From positions 1 to 64,000 of the forward strand of contig NZ_BJZT01000020.1 in NCBI RefSeq assembly GCF_007992175.1: DNA of 64,000 nt, written 5' to 3'. Source of the DNA: Methylobacterium haplocladii. GTDB taxonomy: Bacteria; Pseudomonadota; Alphaproteobacteria; Rhizobiales; Beijerinckiaceae. The notes under the pieces are model-generated. The model saw only the letters and a list, made by a program, of their open reading frames with translations. It made no database searches and had not been told where the DNA came from. The translations under genes and the position numbers were made by a program. Numbering within the stretch: the first letter of the stretch is position 1; each line of letters opens with the position of its first letter. This document shows, in pieces, positions 33,051 to 43,097 of the stretch.

Positions 33051-34067
33051 TCAAAGCTCCTTGAACCAATCCTCGATCACGGCCCCCGATGCGGGGAGCA
33101 CCACCCGAACCCCTGCGCGCGCCTTGTCGCGCAAGGCGGCGGGGGAGTAGCCGAAGGCGTCCTGAAAGGCCCGGCGGAAGCTGCGCTCCTGCCGAAATCC
33201 GAAACCCGCCGCGATCTGCGCCACCGGCACGTCGACCATGCGCCGCGAGGCGATCTCGCGATGAGCCCGCGCGAGGCGCAGCCTGCGGATCGTCGCAGCC
33301 ACGTCGCCCGACGCGCTCATGAGCCGATAGAGCCGGGAGCGGGACAGAGCGAACGCCCGGCCGATCATGGCCGGCCCGAGATCGGGATCGGCGAGATGCT
33401 CGTCGATGTAGCGCCGGATCGCATTCGCCGTCTCCCGGTCCTCGTCGGTGCCGATGCTCGGCCGAGGCGAAGCCCTGTCGAGACAGCTCGCGAGGAGCGA
33501 GAGGCAGGAGCGGCCGGCCAGCGCCGCCTTGGCGGGCGCCAGCGGATCGGGCAGATCGAGCAAGGCGCGGATATGTGCGCCGAGGATGAGAGCCTCCGGC
33601 GATTCCGCCTTGAAGACCCGCCCGTCAAAGGGATCGACCGGCCCCATCGCCGCCTCAAGCAGATTGCGCGGCAGGACGATCACGGTGAAGGTCATGCCCT
33701 CCATCTGGTAGTGGGCCGGGCTCGACAGCTTCGTGATCATCAGCGATCCGATGCCGAAATCCATCCTCCGCTTGCCGCAGGTGCCGTGGCCCCGGCCGTC
33801 CTCGACCACATTGACGAAGACGTGATCGAGGCCGATGCGCTCGGCAGCGGCCTTCGTCCGCACGAGGCGGAAATCGCTCGCCGTGATCCGCCCGACCATC
33901 GCCGGCCCGAGACGCCGCCACGTGCTCTCGCTGGTGAAGCGCTCGGCCTCCTCGGCCGTCATCTGGATCTCGCCCGACGTCCCCATTGCCTCCTGCCACG
34001 CGGCGACACGATAGGCGGCGTCGCCGTCCGCCAGCCGAATGGAGTGCCTGACGATCGCCGTTGTCAT
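33051..34067 (-). CDS. AraC-family transcriptional regulator
   Basis: A regulator of about 338 residues. The N-terminal two thirds resemble the AraC-binding-like domain found in regulators such as FeaR/XylS-like proteins (residues about 40-190). The C-terminal 100 residues hold two helix-turn-helix motifs: DLGPAMIGRAFALSRSRLYRLM and DVPVAQIAAGFGFRQERSFRRAFQDAFGYSP. Start uncertain: ATG 34067 (MTTAIVRHS) or ATG 34103. It is divergent from another AraC gene at 34258, so they share a 190-nt control region. Confidence 0.88.
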   Translation of the reverse strand: MTTAIVRHSIRLADGDAAYRVAAWQEAMGTSGEIQMTAEEAERFTSESTWRRLGPAMVGRITASDFRLVRTKAAAERIGLDHVFVNVVEDGRGHGTCGKRRMDFGIGSLMITKLSSPAHYQMEGMTFTVIVLPRNLLEAAMGPVDPFDGRVFKAESPEALILGAHIRALLDLPDPLAPAKAALAGRSCLSLLASCLDRASPRPSIGTDEDRETANAIRRYIDEHLADPDLGPAMIGRAFALSRSRLYRLMSASGDVAATIRRLRLARAHREIASRRMVDVPVAQIAAGFGFRQERSFRRAFQDAFGYSPAALRDKARAGVRVVLPASGAVIEDWFKEL

Positions 34068-34257
34068 CCGAGGCTCGTTTCGCCCACGTTGCTCAGCGGA
34101 CATTTCGTCTCGTTTTTCGGCACACACAAGCCGGATTGTCCGATGCCCGAGAAAGGGCATTGACGGACGCCGGCATCTAAAACACCCGTTAGGTTGCACG
34201 GCTCAGCTGTCTTCAACGCTTGAAGCGTGCCGAACCGGGGTGTCAGGCTTAACAGGC

Positions 34258-35262
34258 GTGTCCATACCCTCTTTCACCTTCACCGCGGAGAACGAAGCCG
34301 ACGGCTTCGCATCCTACCGCGACCTCTACTCCGTCGGCTCCGACGTCACGGCCAGCGGGGCGCGATTTCATGCGCGCGTCGACGGGTATCACTTCGACCG
34401 GCTGATGTTGTTCGAACGGCGCCTGAGCGGCGTCATGCATAGTCGGAGCCCTGCTCGGGTTCGGCGTGACGGCTACGACCATTACACGCTCCAGCTCCTG
34501 TGCGAGGGCAGCTTCCAGGGCGGGGCGCTCGGTGCGGAGAGCCCGCTGAACAAGGGTGAGATCATCCTGTTCGACATGACCCGGCCGCAGCGGACTCTGG
34601 CCGAAGGTGCGCATTTCCTGACACTCAGCCTGCCGCGCGACGTTGTGGAGGCGTCCGCACCGGAAGCCGGGCATTATCACGGCCGGATCCTGCCCCGGAC
34701 GGGTTCGGGGTTGCTCGGCGACCTGATGCGCTCGCTGGCCCGCCGTGGAGACACCGTGCCGGACAAGGCCGCAGCGCATGTCTCGCGCGCCGTCGCCGAG
34801 CTCGTCGCGGTGGCAATCGGCACGGACGACGCCAGCGAGGCCGTCTCGCCGGCGCGGATGGCGGCCCTGCGGCTGGAACGCGCGCAGGCCTTCATCGACG
34901 CCCGCCTCGCCGATCCAAGCCTGGATGCCGAAACCGTCGCCTCGGGCGTCGCGATCTCGCGGAGCGTGCTCTATCGCCTGTTCGTGCCGGCCGGTGGGGT
35001 GGGGCACTACATCACGACCCGGCGGCTGGAACAGATGCGGTCGGCCCTGCAACGGCCGACCGAACTGCGCAGCGTCTCGACCCTGGCCTACGATCTCGGC
35101 TTCTCCAACGAGAGCCATTGCAGCCGTGCCTTCCGCGCTGCCTACGGCATGCCGCCGGGCCGCTATCGCGCAGAGATGGGCGGCGGGCGGCTTACCAATC
35201 CCGACGGGCCGCCCATCAGCCCGCGACAGCTCATGGCCGAGTGGGTAAGTACCTTGTATTGA
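34258..35262 (+). CDS. AraC-family transcriptional regulator
   Basis: This 334-residue protein has an N-terminal AraC-binding-like domain (from FTFTAENEADGFASYRDLY to LTLSLPRDVVEAS) and a C-terminal HTH pair including ETVASGVAISRSVLYRLF and VSTLAYDLGFSNESHCSRAFRAAYGMPPG. The start is GTG at 34258 because the ATG in frame upstream lies in the opposite gene. Its last codons overlap the start of an MFS transporter, so the regulator and transporter are translationally coupled and the transporter's substrate may be its inducer. Confidence 0.88.
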   Translation: MSIPSFTFTAENEADGFASYRDLYSVGSDVTASGARFHARVDGYHFDRLMLFERRLSGVMHSRSPARVRRDGYDHYTLQLLCEGSFQGGALGAESPLNKGEIILFDMTRPQRTLAEGAHFLTLSLPRDVVEASAPEAGHYHGRILPRTGSGLLGDLMRSLARRGDTVPDKAAAHVSRAVAELVAVAIGTDDASEAVSPARMAALRLERAQAFIDARLADPSLDAETVASGVAISRSVLYRLFVPAGGVGHYITTRRLEQMRSALQRPTELRSVSTLAYDLGFSNESHCSRAFRAAYGMPPGRYRAEMGGGRLTNPDGPPISPRQLMAEWVSTLY

Positions 35263-36539
35263 GCTGGGCGAGCGCGGGCCGGACGGGCTGGCCGCTCGTC
35301 GCCCTCCTGGCTGCGACGCAGCTCATGGCGTCGAGCGACCGCTTCCTGCTGACCCTGGTGGCGACACCCGTGAAGGCGGCGCTGGCCTTGAGCGACACCC
35401 AACTCGGCCTGCTGCAGGGCGCGGCCTTCGCCCTGCCCTTCGCCCTGGCGTCGCCGCTCTTCGGCTACCTCGTGGATCGCGGCCAACGCCGCAGCCTGCT
35501 GCTCCTCGGGATCGTCCTGTCGAGTCTGGCGACCCTCGGCTTCGGGCTCGCAGGCGGCTTCCTGGGACTGCTGGTCAGTCGGTCCGCGCTCGGGCTCGGT
35601 CAGGCCTGCATACTTCCGGCCGCGCTCTCGCTGCTGGCGATCCGCTTGGAACGCGGCCAGCTCGGACGCGGTGTCTCTTTCATCACCGCCGGCTCCAGCC
35701 TCGGCCGTAGCGTCGCGCTGCTGGCAGGTGGCGCGGTGCTCGCATGGCTGACCGTGTCCGGAGGCATCTCCGTGCCGGGGCTCGAGCCGCTCGCCCCATG
35801 GCAGATGCTGTTCGTCGTCGCGATCGCGCCGAACCTCGTCCTGACGGGGCTGATCCTCCGCATCCGCGAGACGCCCGCGCGGGCGAAGCCGGTGCCCCGG
35901 ATGAAGGCGCTGGGTTGGGTCCTACGCCGCTGGCGCGCCTACCTGCCCCACGCCGCCGCGGCGACGGCCTCGGTGCTGATGATCCAGACGCTCGCCGCCT
36001 GGGCGCCGACCTTCTACGTCCGCGCCTTTGGCTTCACGCCGGCCGAGAGCGGGCTGACACTCGGACTGATCGCTCTGCTGGCGGCTCCGTGCGGCCATCT
36101 GGCCGGAGGTGCCCTCCTCGATCGCATGCGCCGCACCGGTGACGCGGCGGCCGCGCCACGGCTCCTCGCCCTGGCCCTGGCCCTCACGGTGCCGGCGACG
36201 GTGACGACGAGCCTTTCGCCGGATCTGCACGTCTCGCTGGCGGGGTACGCGGCCCTCGCGCTCCTGTTCGGCTTCGCCAGCCCGCTGGGGCTGGGTGGCA
36301 TCCAGTTCCTGACGCCCCCGTCGCTGCGGGGCGGCGTCAACGCGCTTTTCCTCGCCGCCGTGACCCTGGTCGCCACCGGCACCGGGCCGCTGATCGTCGG
36401 AATGCTGAACGATGCCGTTTTCGGACTGGGCGGCGTCGGGCTGGCGCTGCTCGCGGTCTTCTCGGTGACGGCGGTCCTCGGTGGTGGAGCAGCCATTCTA
36501 GCTGTGCGCAACTGGACACCGTCCGTCCGGCAGGCCTGA
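35241..36539 (+). CDS. Major facilitator superfamily transporter
   Basis: This inner-membrane protein of about 432 residues has twelve predicted helices. The first cytoplasmic loop has [16 protein letters not shown], an MFS motif A variant (GxLxDRxGRR). A GTG at 35241 inside the end of the upstream AraC gene is the best start by position; a TTG at 35256 is an alternative. Sequence resembles spinster/hexuronate-type facilitators, but no substrate can be given. It ends at a bidirectional terminator shared with rpoD. Confidence 0.85.
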   Translation: MGKYLVLSWASAGRTGWPLVALLAATQLMASSDRFLLTLVATPVKAALALSDTQLGLLQGAAFALPFALASPLFGYLVDRGQRRSLLLLGIVLSSLATLGFGLAGGFLGLLVSRSALGLGQACILPAALSLLAIRLERGQLGRGVSFITAGSSLGRSVALLAGGAVLAWLTVSGGISVPGLEPLAPWQMLFVVAIAPNLVLTGLILRIRETPARAKPVPRMKALGWVLRRWRAYLPHAAAATASVLMIQTLAAWAPTFYVRAFGFTPAESGLTLGLIALLAAPCGHLAGGALLDRMRRTGDAAAAPRLLALALALTVPATVTTSLSPDLHVSLAGYAALALLFGFASPLGLGGIQFLTPPSLRGGVNALFLAAVTLVATGTGPLIVGMLNDAVFGLGGVGLALLAVFSVTAVLGGGAAILAVRNWTPSVRQA

Positions 36540-36541
36540 AC

Positions 36542-36578
36542 GAAAAAACCCCTTCCGGCAGCGCCGCAAGGGGTTTCT
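36542..36578. terminator. Bidirectional terminator between the MFS gene and rpoD
   Basis: The stem of AACCCCTTCCGGC and its near-complement GCCGCAAGGGGTT is flanked by an A-run on the left and TTT on the right. The run of T on the minus strand is the better one, matching termination of rpoD. The two genes converge here. Confidence 0.85.
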
Positions 36579-36599
36579 CAATCCGATCTTCCGGCCGGA

Positions 36600-38603
36600 T
36601 CAGTTGTCGAGGAAGCTCCGCAGCTTCCGGCTCCGGCTCGGATGCTTCAGCTTGCGCAGGGCCTTCGCCTCGATCTGGCGGATGCGCTCGCGGGTCACCG
36701 AGAACTGCTGGCCGACCTCTTCGAGGGTGTGGTCGGTGTTCATGCCGATGCCGAAGCGCATGCGCAGCACGCGCTCTTCACGGGGCGTCAACGAGGCCAG
36801 AACACGCGTCGTCGTCTCGCGAAGATTCGACTGGATCGCCGCATCGATCGGCAGGACGACATTCTTGTCCTCGATGAAGTCGCCGAGATGCGAATCCTCC
36901 TCGTCGCCGATGGGCGTCTCGAGCGAGATCGGCTCCTTCGCGATCTTCAAAACCTTTCGCACCTTCTCCAGAGGCATGGCCAGCTTCTCGGCCAATTCCT
37001 CGGGCGTAGGCTCACGGCCGATCTCGTGCAGCATCTGGCGAGACGTACGAACGATCTTGTTGATCGTCTCGATCATGTGGACCGGGATGCGGATGGTCCG
37101 CGCCTGATCGGCGATCGAGCGGGTGATCGCCTGCCGGATCCACCACGTGGCGTAGGTCGAGAACTTGTAGCCGCGGCGGTACTCGAACTTGTCCACCGCC
37201 TTCATCAGGCCGATATTGCCTTCCTGGATCAGGTCCAGGAACTGCAGGCCACGGTTGGTGTACTTCTTGGCGATCGAGATCACGAGGCGGAGGTTGGCCT
37301 CGATCATCTCTTTCTTGGCCTGACGGGCTTCGCGCTCGCCCTTCTGGACCATGTTGACGATCTTGCGGTACTCGCCGATCTGCAGGCCTGTCTCGGAGGC
37401 GAGCGTCAGGATCTGCTCGCGCAGGTCCGCGACCTGCCGGCCGCCCTTCTCGACAAAGTTCTTCCAGCCCTTACCGCCGAGGGTGCCGACACGCTCCATC
37501 CAGTTCGGGTCGAGCTCCCAGCCCTGGTAGTGGCGCAGAAACTCATCACGGGCGACGCCGTGGTTCTCGGCGGCGCGCATCAGGCGGCCTTCGTGCGAAA
37601 TCAGGCGCTTGTTGATGTCGTAGAGCTGCTCGACCAGCGCCTCGATGCGGTTGGAGTTGAGCGACAGAGACTTCACGTCGGTGACGACGACGTCCTTGAG
37701 CTCGGACTGCTTCTTCTCCTGGGCCGGCGTCGAGTTCTCGCCGGAGACCTGGCGGTCGTTCGACTCGTTCTGGAGCTTGCGCAACTTGCGGTAATTGCCG
37801 GCGATGGCGTCGAAGGTCTCGAGCACGCGCGGCTTGATTTCCGCTTCCATCGCGGCGAGCGAGACGTTGTTCTCAAGATCGTCCTCGTCGTCGCCCTCGG
37901 GCGGCTGCGGCCCCTCGGGCTCGGCCTCCTCGGTTTCCTCTGCGCCCTCGGCGGCCACCTGCGGCGCGGTCTTGGCGTCGGGGCCGGCATAGGTGGCTTC
38001 GAGGTCGATGATGTCGCGCAGCAGAACCTTGCCGTCGATCAGCTCGTCGCGCCAGATGATGATGGCCTGGAAGGTCAGCGGGCTCTCGCAGAGGCCCGCG
38101 ATCATCGCCTCGCGGCCAGCCTCGATGCGCTTGGCGATCGCGATCTCGCCCTCGCGGGACAGCAGCTCCACCGAGCCCATCTCGCGCAGATACATCCGCA
38201 CGGGATCATCCGTGCGATCGGTCGGCTCCTTGGTGGTGGTGGCCGCGACGGCGACGGCGCGCGCCGGGGCGACCTCCGCGACCTCGCCACCCTCCGAAGC
38301 TTCCTCCTCCTCGGCGGCTTCGCCGTTGGGCTTTTTCTCGACGGCGGCCTCTTCGGTCTCCTCGCTCTCGATGACGCGGATGCCCATGTCGTCGAGCTGC
38401 GCCAGCACGTCCTCGATCTGATCGCCGTCGACCTGCCCGTCGGGCAGGACTTCGTTGATCTCGTCGTGGGTGACGTAGCCACGCTTCTTCGCGAGCTTGA
38501 CCATACGCTTCACGGCGGCATCGGTCAGATCGAGAAGAGGGCCGTCCGTCTGTTGCTCCTGAGCGACGTCGGTCTCGTCCCGCTCGGTTGCCTTCGTTGC
38601 CAT
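36600..38603 (-). CDS. rpoD: RNA polymerase primary sigma factor RpoD (sigma-70)
   Basis: This 667-residue protein is the housekeeping sigma factor. Region 1.1 is at 1-90 and an acidic insert follows (about 85-110 and 180-230, rich in Glu/Asp). Region 2 includes [36 protein letters not shown], region 3 contains [12 protein letters not shown], and region 4 has [40 protein letters not shown]. Start is ATG 38603 (MATKATERD); upstream in-frame ATG lacks family similarity. A TTAACCAT element at 38734 lies upstream. It follows dnaG by 158 nt, the standard dnaG-rpoD order. Confidence 0.98.
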   Translation of the reverse strand: MATKATERDETDVAQEQQTDGPLLDLTDAAVKRMVKLAKKRGYVTHDEINEVLPDGQVDGDQIEDVLAQLDDMGIRVIESEETEEAAVEKKPNGEAAEEEEASEGGEVAEVAPARAVAVAATTTKEPTDRTDDPVRMYLREMGSVELLSREGEIAIAKRIEAGREAMIAGLCESPLTFQAIIIWRDELIDGKVLLRDIIDLEATYAGPDAKTAPQVAAEGAEETEEAEPEGPQPPEGDDEDDLENNVSLAAMEAEIKPRVLETFDAIAGNYRKLRKLQNESNDRQVSGENSTPAQEKKQSELKDVVVTDVKSLSLNSNRIEALVEQLYDINKRLISHEGRLMRAAENHGVARDEFLRHYQGWELDPNWMERVGTLGGKGWKNFVEKGGRQVADLREQILTLASETGLQIGEYRKIVNMVQKGEREARQAKKEMIEANLRLVISIAKKYTNRGLQFLDLIQEGNIGLMKAVDKFEYRRGYKFSTYATWWIRQAITRSIADQARTIRIPVHMIETINKIVRTSRQMLHEIGREPTPEELAEKLAMPLEKVRKVLKIAKEPISLETPIGDEEDSHLGDFIEDKNVVLPIDAAIQSNLRETTTRVLASLTPREERVLRMRFGIGMNTDHTLEEVGQQFSVTRERIRQIEAKALRKLKHPSRSRKLRSFLDN

Positions 38604-38733
38604 GCTCAGCCTATGTTTTCGTGGCAGCCGCACCGGACGCGATCGGACGCGTTCCCCGGTATTGGCCGCAATACGGATGCCGGTCGTCACCGGCAGATTG
38701 CAGTCGGTCTACGCGTCCCAGCTTGACCGACCG

Positions 38734-38741
38734 TTAACCAT
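38734..38741 (+). promoter_or_regulatory. TTAACCAT element between dnaG and rpoD
   Basis: An exact TTAACCAT lies in the gap upstream of rpoD, 130 nt from its ATG, matching the CtrA half-site motif. Binding is inferred only. Confidence 0.25.
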
Positions 38742-38761
38742 GCGCAGCGATGTTCCGCGCG

Positions 38762-40756
38762 TCACAGTGTCGAATTTTCATCCGTTTCCGGATCCTCCGC
38801 CTCGGCATCGGCGCTCGCGATGACCGCCAGACGCTCCTTGACGTCGCATAGCCAAGCAAAATTGGCCTCGGATGGGTCGTCGACAAGGGCACGTTCTGCT
38901 TGGCGAAGTTCGCTATTTAGCGTTCCAGCCTTGCGGTGCAAGATCACGGCTTGGCGGAGAGTCGTTTCCAGTCGTGCGGCATCGACATGCGGATCGAGCG
39001 CCCAGCGGTCTCCGGGCCTGACCAGCGCTGCCAAGCGCGCCGCCGCATCCGTGAGGCCGGCCCGCTCCAGGCGCGACGCCATGATCTCGGAATCCGACGC
39101 TGTGTCATCGGCGGCGCGGTCGAGAAGAGCGCCGCGCAGGAGTTGTGCGTCCGGGTTGTCGAGCTCCAGTTCCGAGAGCGCTTCCTCCTCGATTCCGAGG
39201 AGTTCGGGATGCACGAGCAGGCTTGAGACGATCATCGCCTCGCGCTCGCGGAAGGCGCTGCCCTGAGGCGGAGGCGTAGCGCTGGAGAGTAGCGGGCTAA
39301 ACTTGAAATCGATGCGCGGCGAGGGCGGCGGGTCGCCCGGACGCGGCCGCCGGCGGAACGCCTCGCCGCTGCCGGACCGGCCGGCCTGGCCGCCCTGTCG
39401 GTAGTTTCCGCGCTCTCCACGCGCGCTTCCCCCGCCACCCGAGAGCCCGCGCAGCCGGTCCTCAATGTCGTCGCGGTAGAAGCGGCGAACGGTCTCGTCG
39501 CGGATGCCGGAGACGGCTTCGCGCAGGGTCCGCGCCATGCCGGCGCGGCGCTCGGGGGTGTCGATCGGCCCAGCTTCGCTCTCGCGGGCCCACAGCATCT
39601 CGACCAGCGGCCGTGCGCCTTCCAGCACCGCGTCGATTGCGCCAGCGCCGCCCGAGCGCAGCAGGTCGTCGGGGTCCTGGCCCTGCGGCAGCATGGCGAA
39701 GCGCAGCGACTTACCCGGCTCCAGCATCGGTAGCGCCACATCGAGCGCCCGGAACGCCGCCTTCTGGCCCGCCTTATCCCCATCGAAGCATAGGATCGGC
39801 TCGTCGCCGTGGCGCCAGAGCAGAGCGAGCTGATCTTCCGTCAGCGCCGTACCGAGGGGCGCCACGGTCTCGGGATGACCGGCGAGCGTCATCGCGATGA
39901 CGTCGACATAGCCCTCGACGGCAATGATCGTGCCGCGATCATGCGCGGCCTTGCGCGCCGCATTCAGGTTGTAGAGCATCCGCCCCTTGTGGAAGAGCGG
40001 CGTCTCCGGCGAGTTCAGGTATTTGGCCTTGGCGTCCGCCTGCATGGCGCGGCCGCCGAAGGCGACGACCCGGCCACGGATGTCGGTGATCGGAAAGATC
40101 ACCCGATCGCGAAACTTGTCGAAGGGGACGGCTTGGCTCTCGCTCGTGGCCAACAGGCCGAGCTCGAGCATCAGGTCCTTGTCGACGCCCTTGCCCGCGA
40201 GGTGATCGCGCAGAGCGTAGCGCTCGCTCGTCGCGTAGCCGAGGCGGAACTGCCGACGCACACCCTCCCCCAGCGCGCGCCGGTCGAGATACTCGCGGGC
40301 CGCGCCGCCCCTCTGGCTCTTGAGCTGAGCCTCGAAATAGGCGGCGGCGAGTTCCATCACCTCCAGCGCGCCCTTGCGCTGCTCTTCGGCCCGCTCGGTC
40401 TCCGCCGAAGGCTTCGGCAGCACCACGCCGGCCTCGCTCGCCAGCCGCTCCACCGCCTCGGGGAAGCTGAGCCCCTCCGTCTCCATCAGGAACTTGAAGA
40501 CGTCGCCGTGCTTGCCGGAGGAGAAGCAGTGGTAGAACTGCTTCTGGTCGTTCACGTAGAAGGACGGCGTCTTTTCCGCATTGAACGGCGACAGCCCGCG
40601 CCATTCGCGGCCGGCCTTTTTCAGCCGGACCCGCCGGCCGACGATGTCCGAGGCGGGCAGCCGCGCACGGATTTCTTCGAGGATGTGGGGCGGGTATCGC
40701 AACGGAGTCCGGTGGCGGATCTTTTCGGGGTGTCGGGACCGGCGATGATACCGCAT
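38762..40756 (-). CDS. dnaG: DNA primase DnaG (degenerate zinc finger)
   Basis: A 664-residue primase that makes RNA primers at the replication fork. The N-terminal CHC2 zinc domain is altered: the first ligand pair reads SPFN instead of CPFH and the last cysteine is Ser (HCFSSG), leaving one of four ligands. The catalytic core and Toprim region follow (LAGHPETVAPLGTALTEDQL with EPILCFDGDKAG). A helicase-binding C-terminal domain follows. Start ATG 40756 (MRYHRRSRH). It leads to rpoD downstream. Confidence 0.97.
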   Translation of the reverse strand: MRYHRRSRHPEKIRHRTPLRYPPHILEEIRARLPASDIVGRRVRLKKAGREWRGLSPFNAEKTPSFYVNDQKQFYHCFSSGKHGDVFKFLMETEGLSFPEAVERLASEAGVVLPKPSAETERAEEQRKGALEVMELAAAYFEAQLKSQRGGAAREYLDRRALGEGVRRQFRLGYATSERYALRDHLAGKGVDKDLMLELGLLATSESQAVPFDKFRDRVIFPITDIRGRVVAFGGRAMQADAKAKYLNSPETPLFHKGRMLYNLNAARKAAHDRGTIIAVEGYVDVIAMTLAGHPETVAPLGTALTEDQLALLWRHGDEPILCFDGDKAGQKAAFRALDVALPMLEPGKSLRFAMLPQGQDPDDLLRSGGAGAIDAVLEGARPLVEMLWARESEAGPIDTPERRAGMARTLREAVSGIRDETVRRFYRDDIEDRLRGLSGGGGSARGERGNYRQGGQAGRSGSGEAFRRRPRPGDPPPSPRIDFKFSPLLSSATPPPQGSAFREREAMIVSSLLVHPELLGIEEEALSELELDNPDAQLLRGALLDRAADDTASDSEIMASRLERAGLTDAAARLAALVRPGDRWALDPHVDAARLETTLRQAVILHRKAGTLNSELRQAERALVDDPSEANFAWLCDVKERLAVIASADAEAEDPETDENSTL

Positions 40757-40825
40757 CGACCCGGCCCGAGTCTCAGCCCTCTCGTCGGCCCGGAGCAAAG
40801 CCGCCCGCACAGCGTTGGCCGGGCG

Positions 40826-41809
40826 ATGCCCGACGCGATCCATCCACAGTCTCTCCACAGGCGCGCACTGCTCGGCTGGGGAGTGCTGGCCTTGGGTCTC
40901 CGCCCTTTACGCGCCGAGACACTTGCAGCGGATGCCGGCCTCGCGGAGGTGCTGGCGCCGGGCGCGCGGGTCGAAACACTCTACGAAGGGGGCCGCTGGT
41001 GCGAGGGGCCGGTCTGGGTCGCGCGGCTCGGCGGCCTCGTCTTCAGCGACGTGCGCAGCGACCGGATGCTGTTGCTCGCCGAGGGCGGCACGCGGGTGTT
41101 CCGCGAGCCATCCGCCAACGCCAACGGCAACACCCTCGACCGCCAGGGCCGGCTGATCACCTGCGAGCACCGGAATCATCGGGTGGTCCGGGAAGAACCG
41201 GACGGCCGCCTCACCGTGCTCGCCAACAGCTTCGAAGGCCGGCCGCTGAACTCGCCGAACGATGTCGTCGTGACGCGGGATGGTGCGATCTGGTTCACCG
41301 ATCCGACCTACGGCATCGATAACCGGAAGGAAGGCACCCTGCGGCGTTCCGAGCAGCGAGGTCGCTTCGTGTTCCGGCTCGATCCGGGCGGCCGCCTCGA
41401 CGCGGTCGCCGACGGGTTCATGCAGCCGAACGGCCTCGCCTTTTCACCCGACGAGCGGATGCTCTACGTCAGCGAGTCGAGCGGCAACCAGAACCCCGGC
41501 GGCAGGAGCGAGATCCGCGCCTTCGACGTCGGCGAGGGCGGTCGCCTCAATCGCGAGCGGGTCTTCGCAACGATCACCAACGGCGTGCCGGACGGGCTCA
41601 AGACGGACGAGCAGGGCCGCGTCTTCGCCGGGATCGGCGACGGAGCGCAGGTCTGGCGGCCGGACGGCGCGGTGCTCGGAACCATCCCGACGCCCGGCCC
41701 GTGCGCCAACATCGCCTTCGGCGGTCCCGACGGCCGCCGACTGTTCCTGTGCGCCGGTTCGCGCGTCCTCGCCGTGACCCTGGAGGTCCGCGGCGCGGGA
41801 TTCGACTGA
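40826..41809 (+). CDS. Exported SMP-30/gluconolactonase-like protein
   Basis: This 327-residue six-bladed beta-propeller is of the SMP-30/gluconolaconase/LRE family. It has a Tat-like signal (SLHRRALLGWGVLALG). Metal-site-like residues occur in EGPVWVARLGGLVFSDV, NTLDRQGRLITCEH, LNSPNDVVVTRDGAIWFTDPTYG and MQPNGLAFSPDERMLYVSES; the Glu-Asn-Asp triad of the family is present in these segments. It hydrolyses sugar lactones or related esters in the periplasm. It is divergent from dnaG, separated by 69 nt, and so interrupts the usual yqeY-dnaG arrangement. Confidence 0.9.
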   Translation: MPDAIHPQSLHRRALLGWGVLALGLRPLRAETLAADAGLAEVLAPGARVETLYEGGRWCEGPVWVARLGGLVFSDVRSDRMLLLAEGGTRVFREPSANANGNTLDRQGRLITCEHRNHRVVREEPDGRLTVLANSFEGRPLNSPNDVVVTRDGAIWFTDPTYGIDNRKEGTLRRSEQRGRFVFRLDPGGRLDAVADGFMQPNGLAFSPDERMLYVSESSGNQNPGGRSEIRAFDVGEGGRLNRERVFATITNGVPDGLKTDEQGRVFAGIGDGAQVWRPDGAVLGTIPTPGPCANIAFGGPDGRRLFLCAGSRVLAVTLEVRGAGFD

Positions 41810-41974
41810 AGTCCGTGCAGGCCGTTGGAGCGGCGCCGGCCTCACCGACGCCGAAGATCGAAAACATTCATCGGATCGCCGCAGGGCGGGCACCGATGGG
41901 ATTGCGGGAACCCGTCGCACGTTTTGTTAAGTTGAGACTGCAACCGTCGCAGCCTTGTCTCCCGGACGCCTGCC

Positions 41975-42223
41975 ATGACCGACAACCGCCGGCTGGAGCC
42001 ACGCAAGAACGCCTTCCGCTTCGGATCGCTGCAAATCGAAGGCCAAGCGGGGAAGCGCGACTGCCTCGTCTGGGACGAATCCGAGCGCGGCGCCATGATC
42101 GAAGTTTCCACCGAGGAGCCGGTCCCGGACCGGTTCACCCTGACCATCGGCGAACACCGCCGCCCCCGCACCTGCACCGTCATGCGCCGCGACGGCCGGC
42201 GGTTGGGGGTCGAGTTCGCGTAG
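41975..42223 (+). CDS. PilZ-domain protein (c-di-GMP binding candidate)
   Basis: This 82-residue protein consists of a single PilZ barrel. It begins DNRRLEPRKNAFRFG, which contains the RxxxR element, and has DESERGAMIEVS (the D/NxSxxG element, here with E-R-G). Both c-di-GMP contact motifs are therefore present in near-canonical form. Possible roles are switching motility or surface polysaccharide output. Stand-alone gene. Confidence 0.82.
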   Translation: MTDNRRLEPRKNAFRFGSLQIEGQAGKRDCLVWDESERGAMIEVSTEEPVPDRFTLTIGEHRRPRTCTVMRRDGRRLGVEFA

Positions 42224-42247
42224 GACCCGCGCGAAGCGGCCTCGCGA

Positions 42248-42712
42248 TCACGTCCCGGCGAGGGCCTCCTTCACCAGCCCGCTGGCCTTCGAAAAGTCCA
42301 TCTGGCCGGCATACTTGCCCTTCAGCACGGCGATGACCTTGCCCATGTCCTTCGGGCCGGCGGCGGCGGTCTCGGCGATGGCGTCCGCGATGGCGGCGCG
42401 GGTCTCGGCCTCGTCCATCTGCTGCGGCAGGAAGGTCGCGATGATCGCGACTTCGGCGCGCTCGCCTTCGGCAAGTTCCGGCCGGCCGCCCTGGTCGTAG
42501 ACGCCGGCGGCTTCGGTACGCTGCTTGATCATCTTCTGCAGCAGCGAGAGGATCTCGGCCTCGTCGATCTGGCCGGTGCCGTTGCCCGAGACGCGCGCCT
42601 CGATGTCCTTGTCCTTCAGCGCGGCCTGGATCATCCGGACGGTCGAGAGCTTCTGCTTTTCGCCGGCCTTCATGGCCGCTTTCATCTCGGCGGTGAGGCG
42701 CTCGCGCAGCAT
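42248..42712 (-). CDS. yqeY: GatB/YqeY-domain protein
   Basis: This 154-residue protein is of the YqeY family, which shares the tRNA-binding tail domain of GatB. Recognisable segments are LRERLTAEMKAAMKAGEKQKLSTVRMIQAALKDKDIEAR near the N-terminus and GKVIAVLKGKYAGQMDFSKASGLVKEAL at the C-terminus. Biological role is uncertain. In related genomes it lies beside carA and dnaG; here a brnTA pair separates it from carA and a lactonase/PilZ pair separates it from dnaG. Confidence 0.93.
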   Translation of the reverse strand: MLRERLTAEMKAAMKAGEKQKLSTVRMIQAALKDKDIEARVSGNGTGQIDEAEILSLLQKMIKQRTEAAGVYDQGGRPELAEGERAEVAIIATFLPQQMDEAETRAAIADAIAETAAAGPKDMGKVIAVLKGKYAGQMDFSKASGLVKEALAGT

Positions 42713-42782
42713 GGTCGGTTCCTGTCGGCTCGTTGGGCGAAACGGCGGTGCCTATACGCTTCGTAGACCCGCCGCCAGCATC

Positions 42783-43097
42783 TCAAGCCGCCGGCAGGTT
42801 CCGAGCGGCCCGCCGAAGCGCCTCGTTCATCCGCGACTGCCAGCCCGGCCCGCTCGCCTTGAAGCGCTCCAGCACGTCCCGGTCGAGGCGTAGGGAGACG
42901 AGCTGCTTCGTCGGCGCCTTCTGCGCCCCGCGCGTCTTGCGGAGCTTTTCAGCGAATTCGGGGAAGACCTCGGCGAAGGGACGCGCGGCCTTGAAGTCTT
43001 CTTCGGTCCATTCGGGGTTGTCGGACACCTCGTCCCAGTCCTCCTGCGTATAGGCCGGATTGGGAATGTAGCCGGGAGTGTGTCTAGGAGCGTTCAT
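42783..43097 (-). CDS. brnA: BrnA antitoxin
   Basis: This 104-residue antitoxin has an acidic N-terminal toxin-binding region (from DWDEVSDNPEWTEEDFKAARP) and a C-terminal ribbon-helix-helix (QLVSLRLDRDVLERFKASG, then WQSRMNEALRRAARNL). The RHH dimer neutralises the toxin and represses the operon. The ATG at 43097 overlaps the end of brnT by 14 nt, the usual toxin-first order of this system. Confidence 0.9.
   Translation of the reverse strand: MNAPRHTPGYIPNPAYTQEDWDEVSDNPEWTEEDFKAARPFAEVFPEFAEKLRKTRGAQKAPTKQLVSLRLDRDVLERFKASGPGWQSRMNEALRRAARNLPAA

Noticed and set aside
36642..38726. A long plus-strand open frame opposite rpoD
   Set aside because: Antisense of a very conserved sigma factor; composition is typical of a shadow frame.
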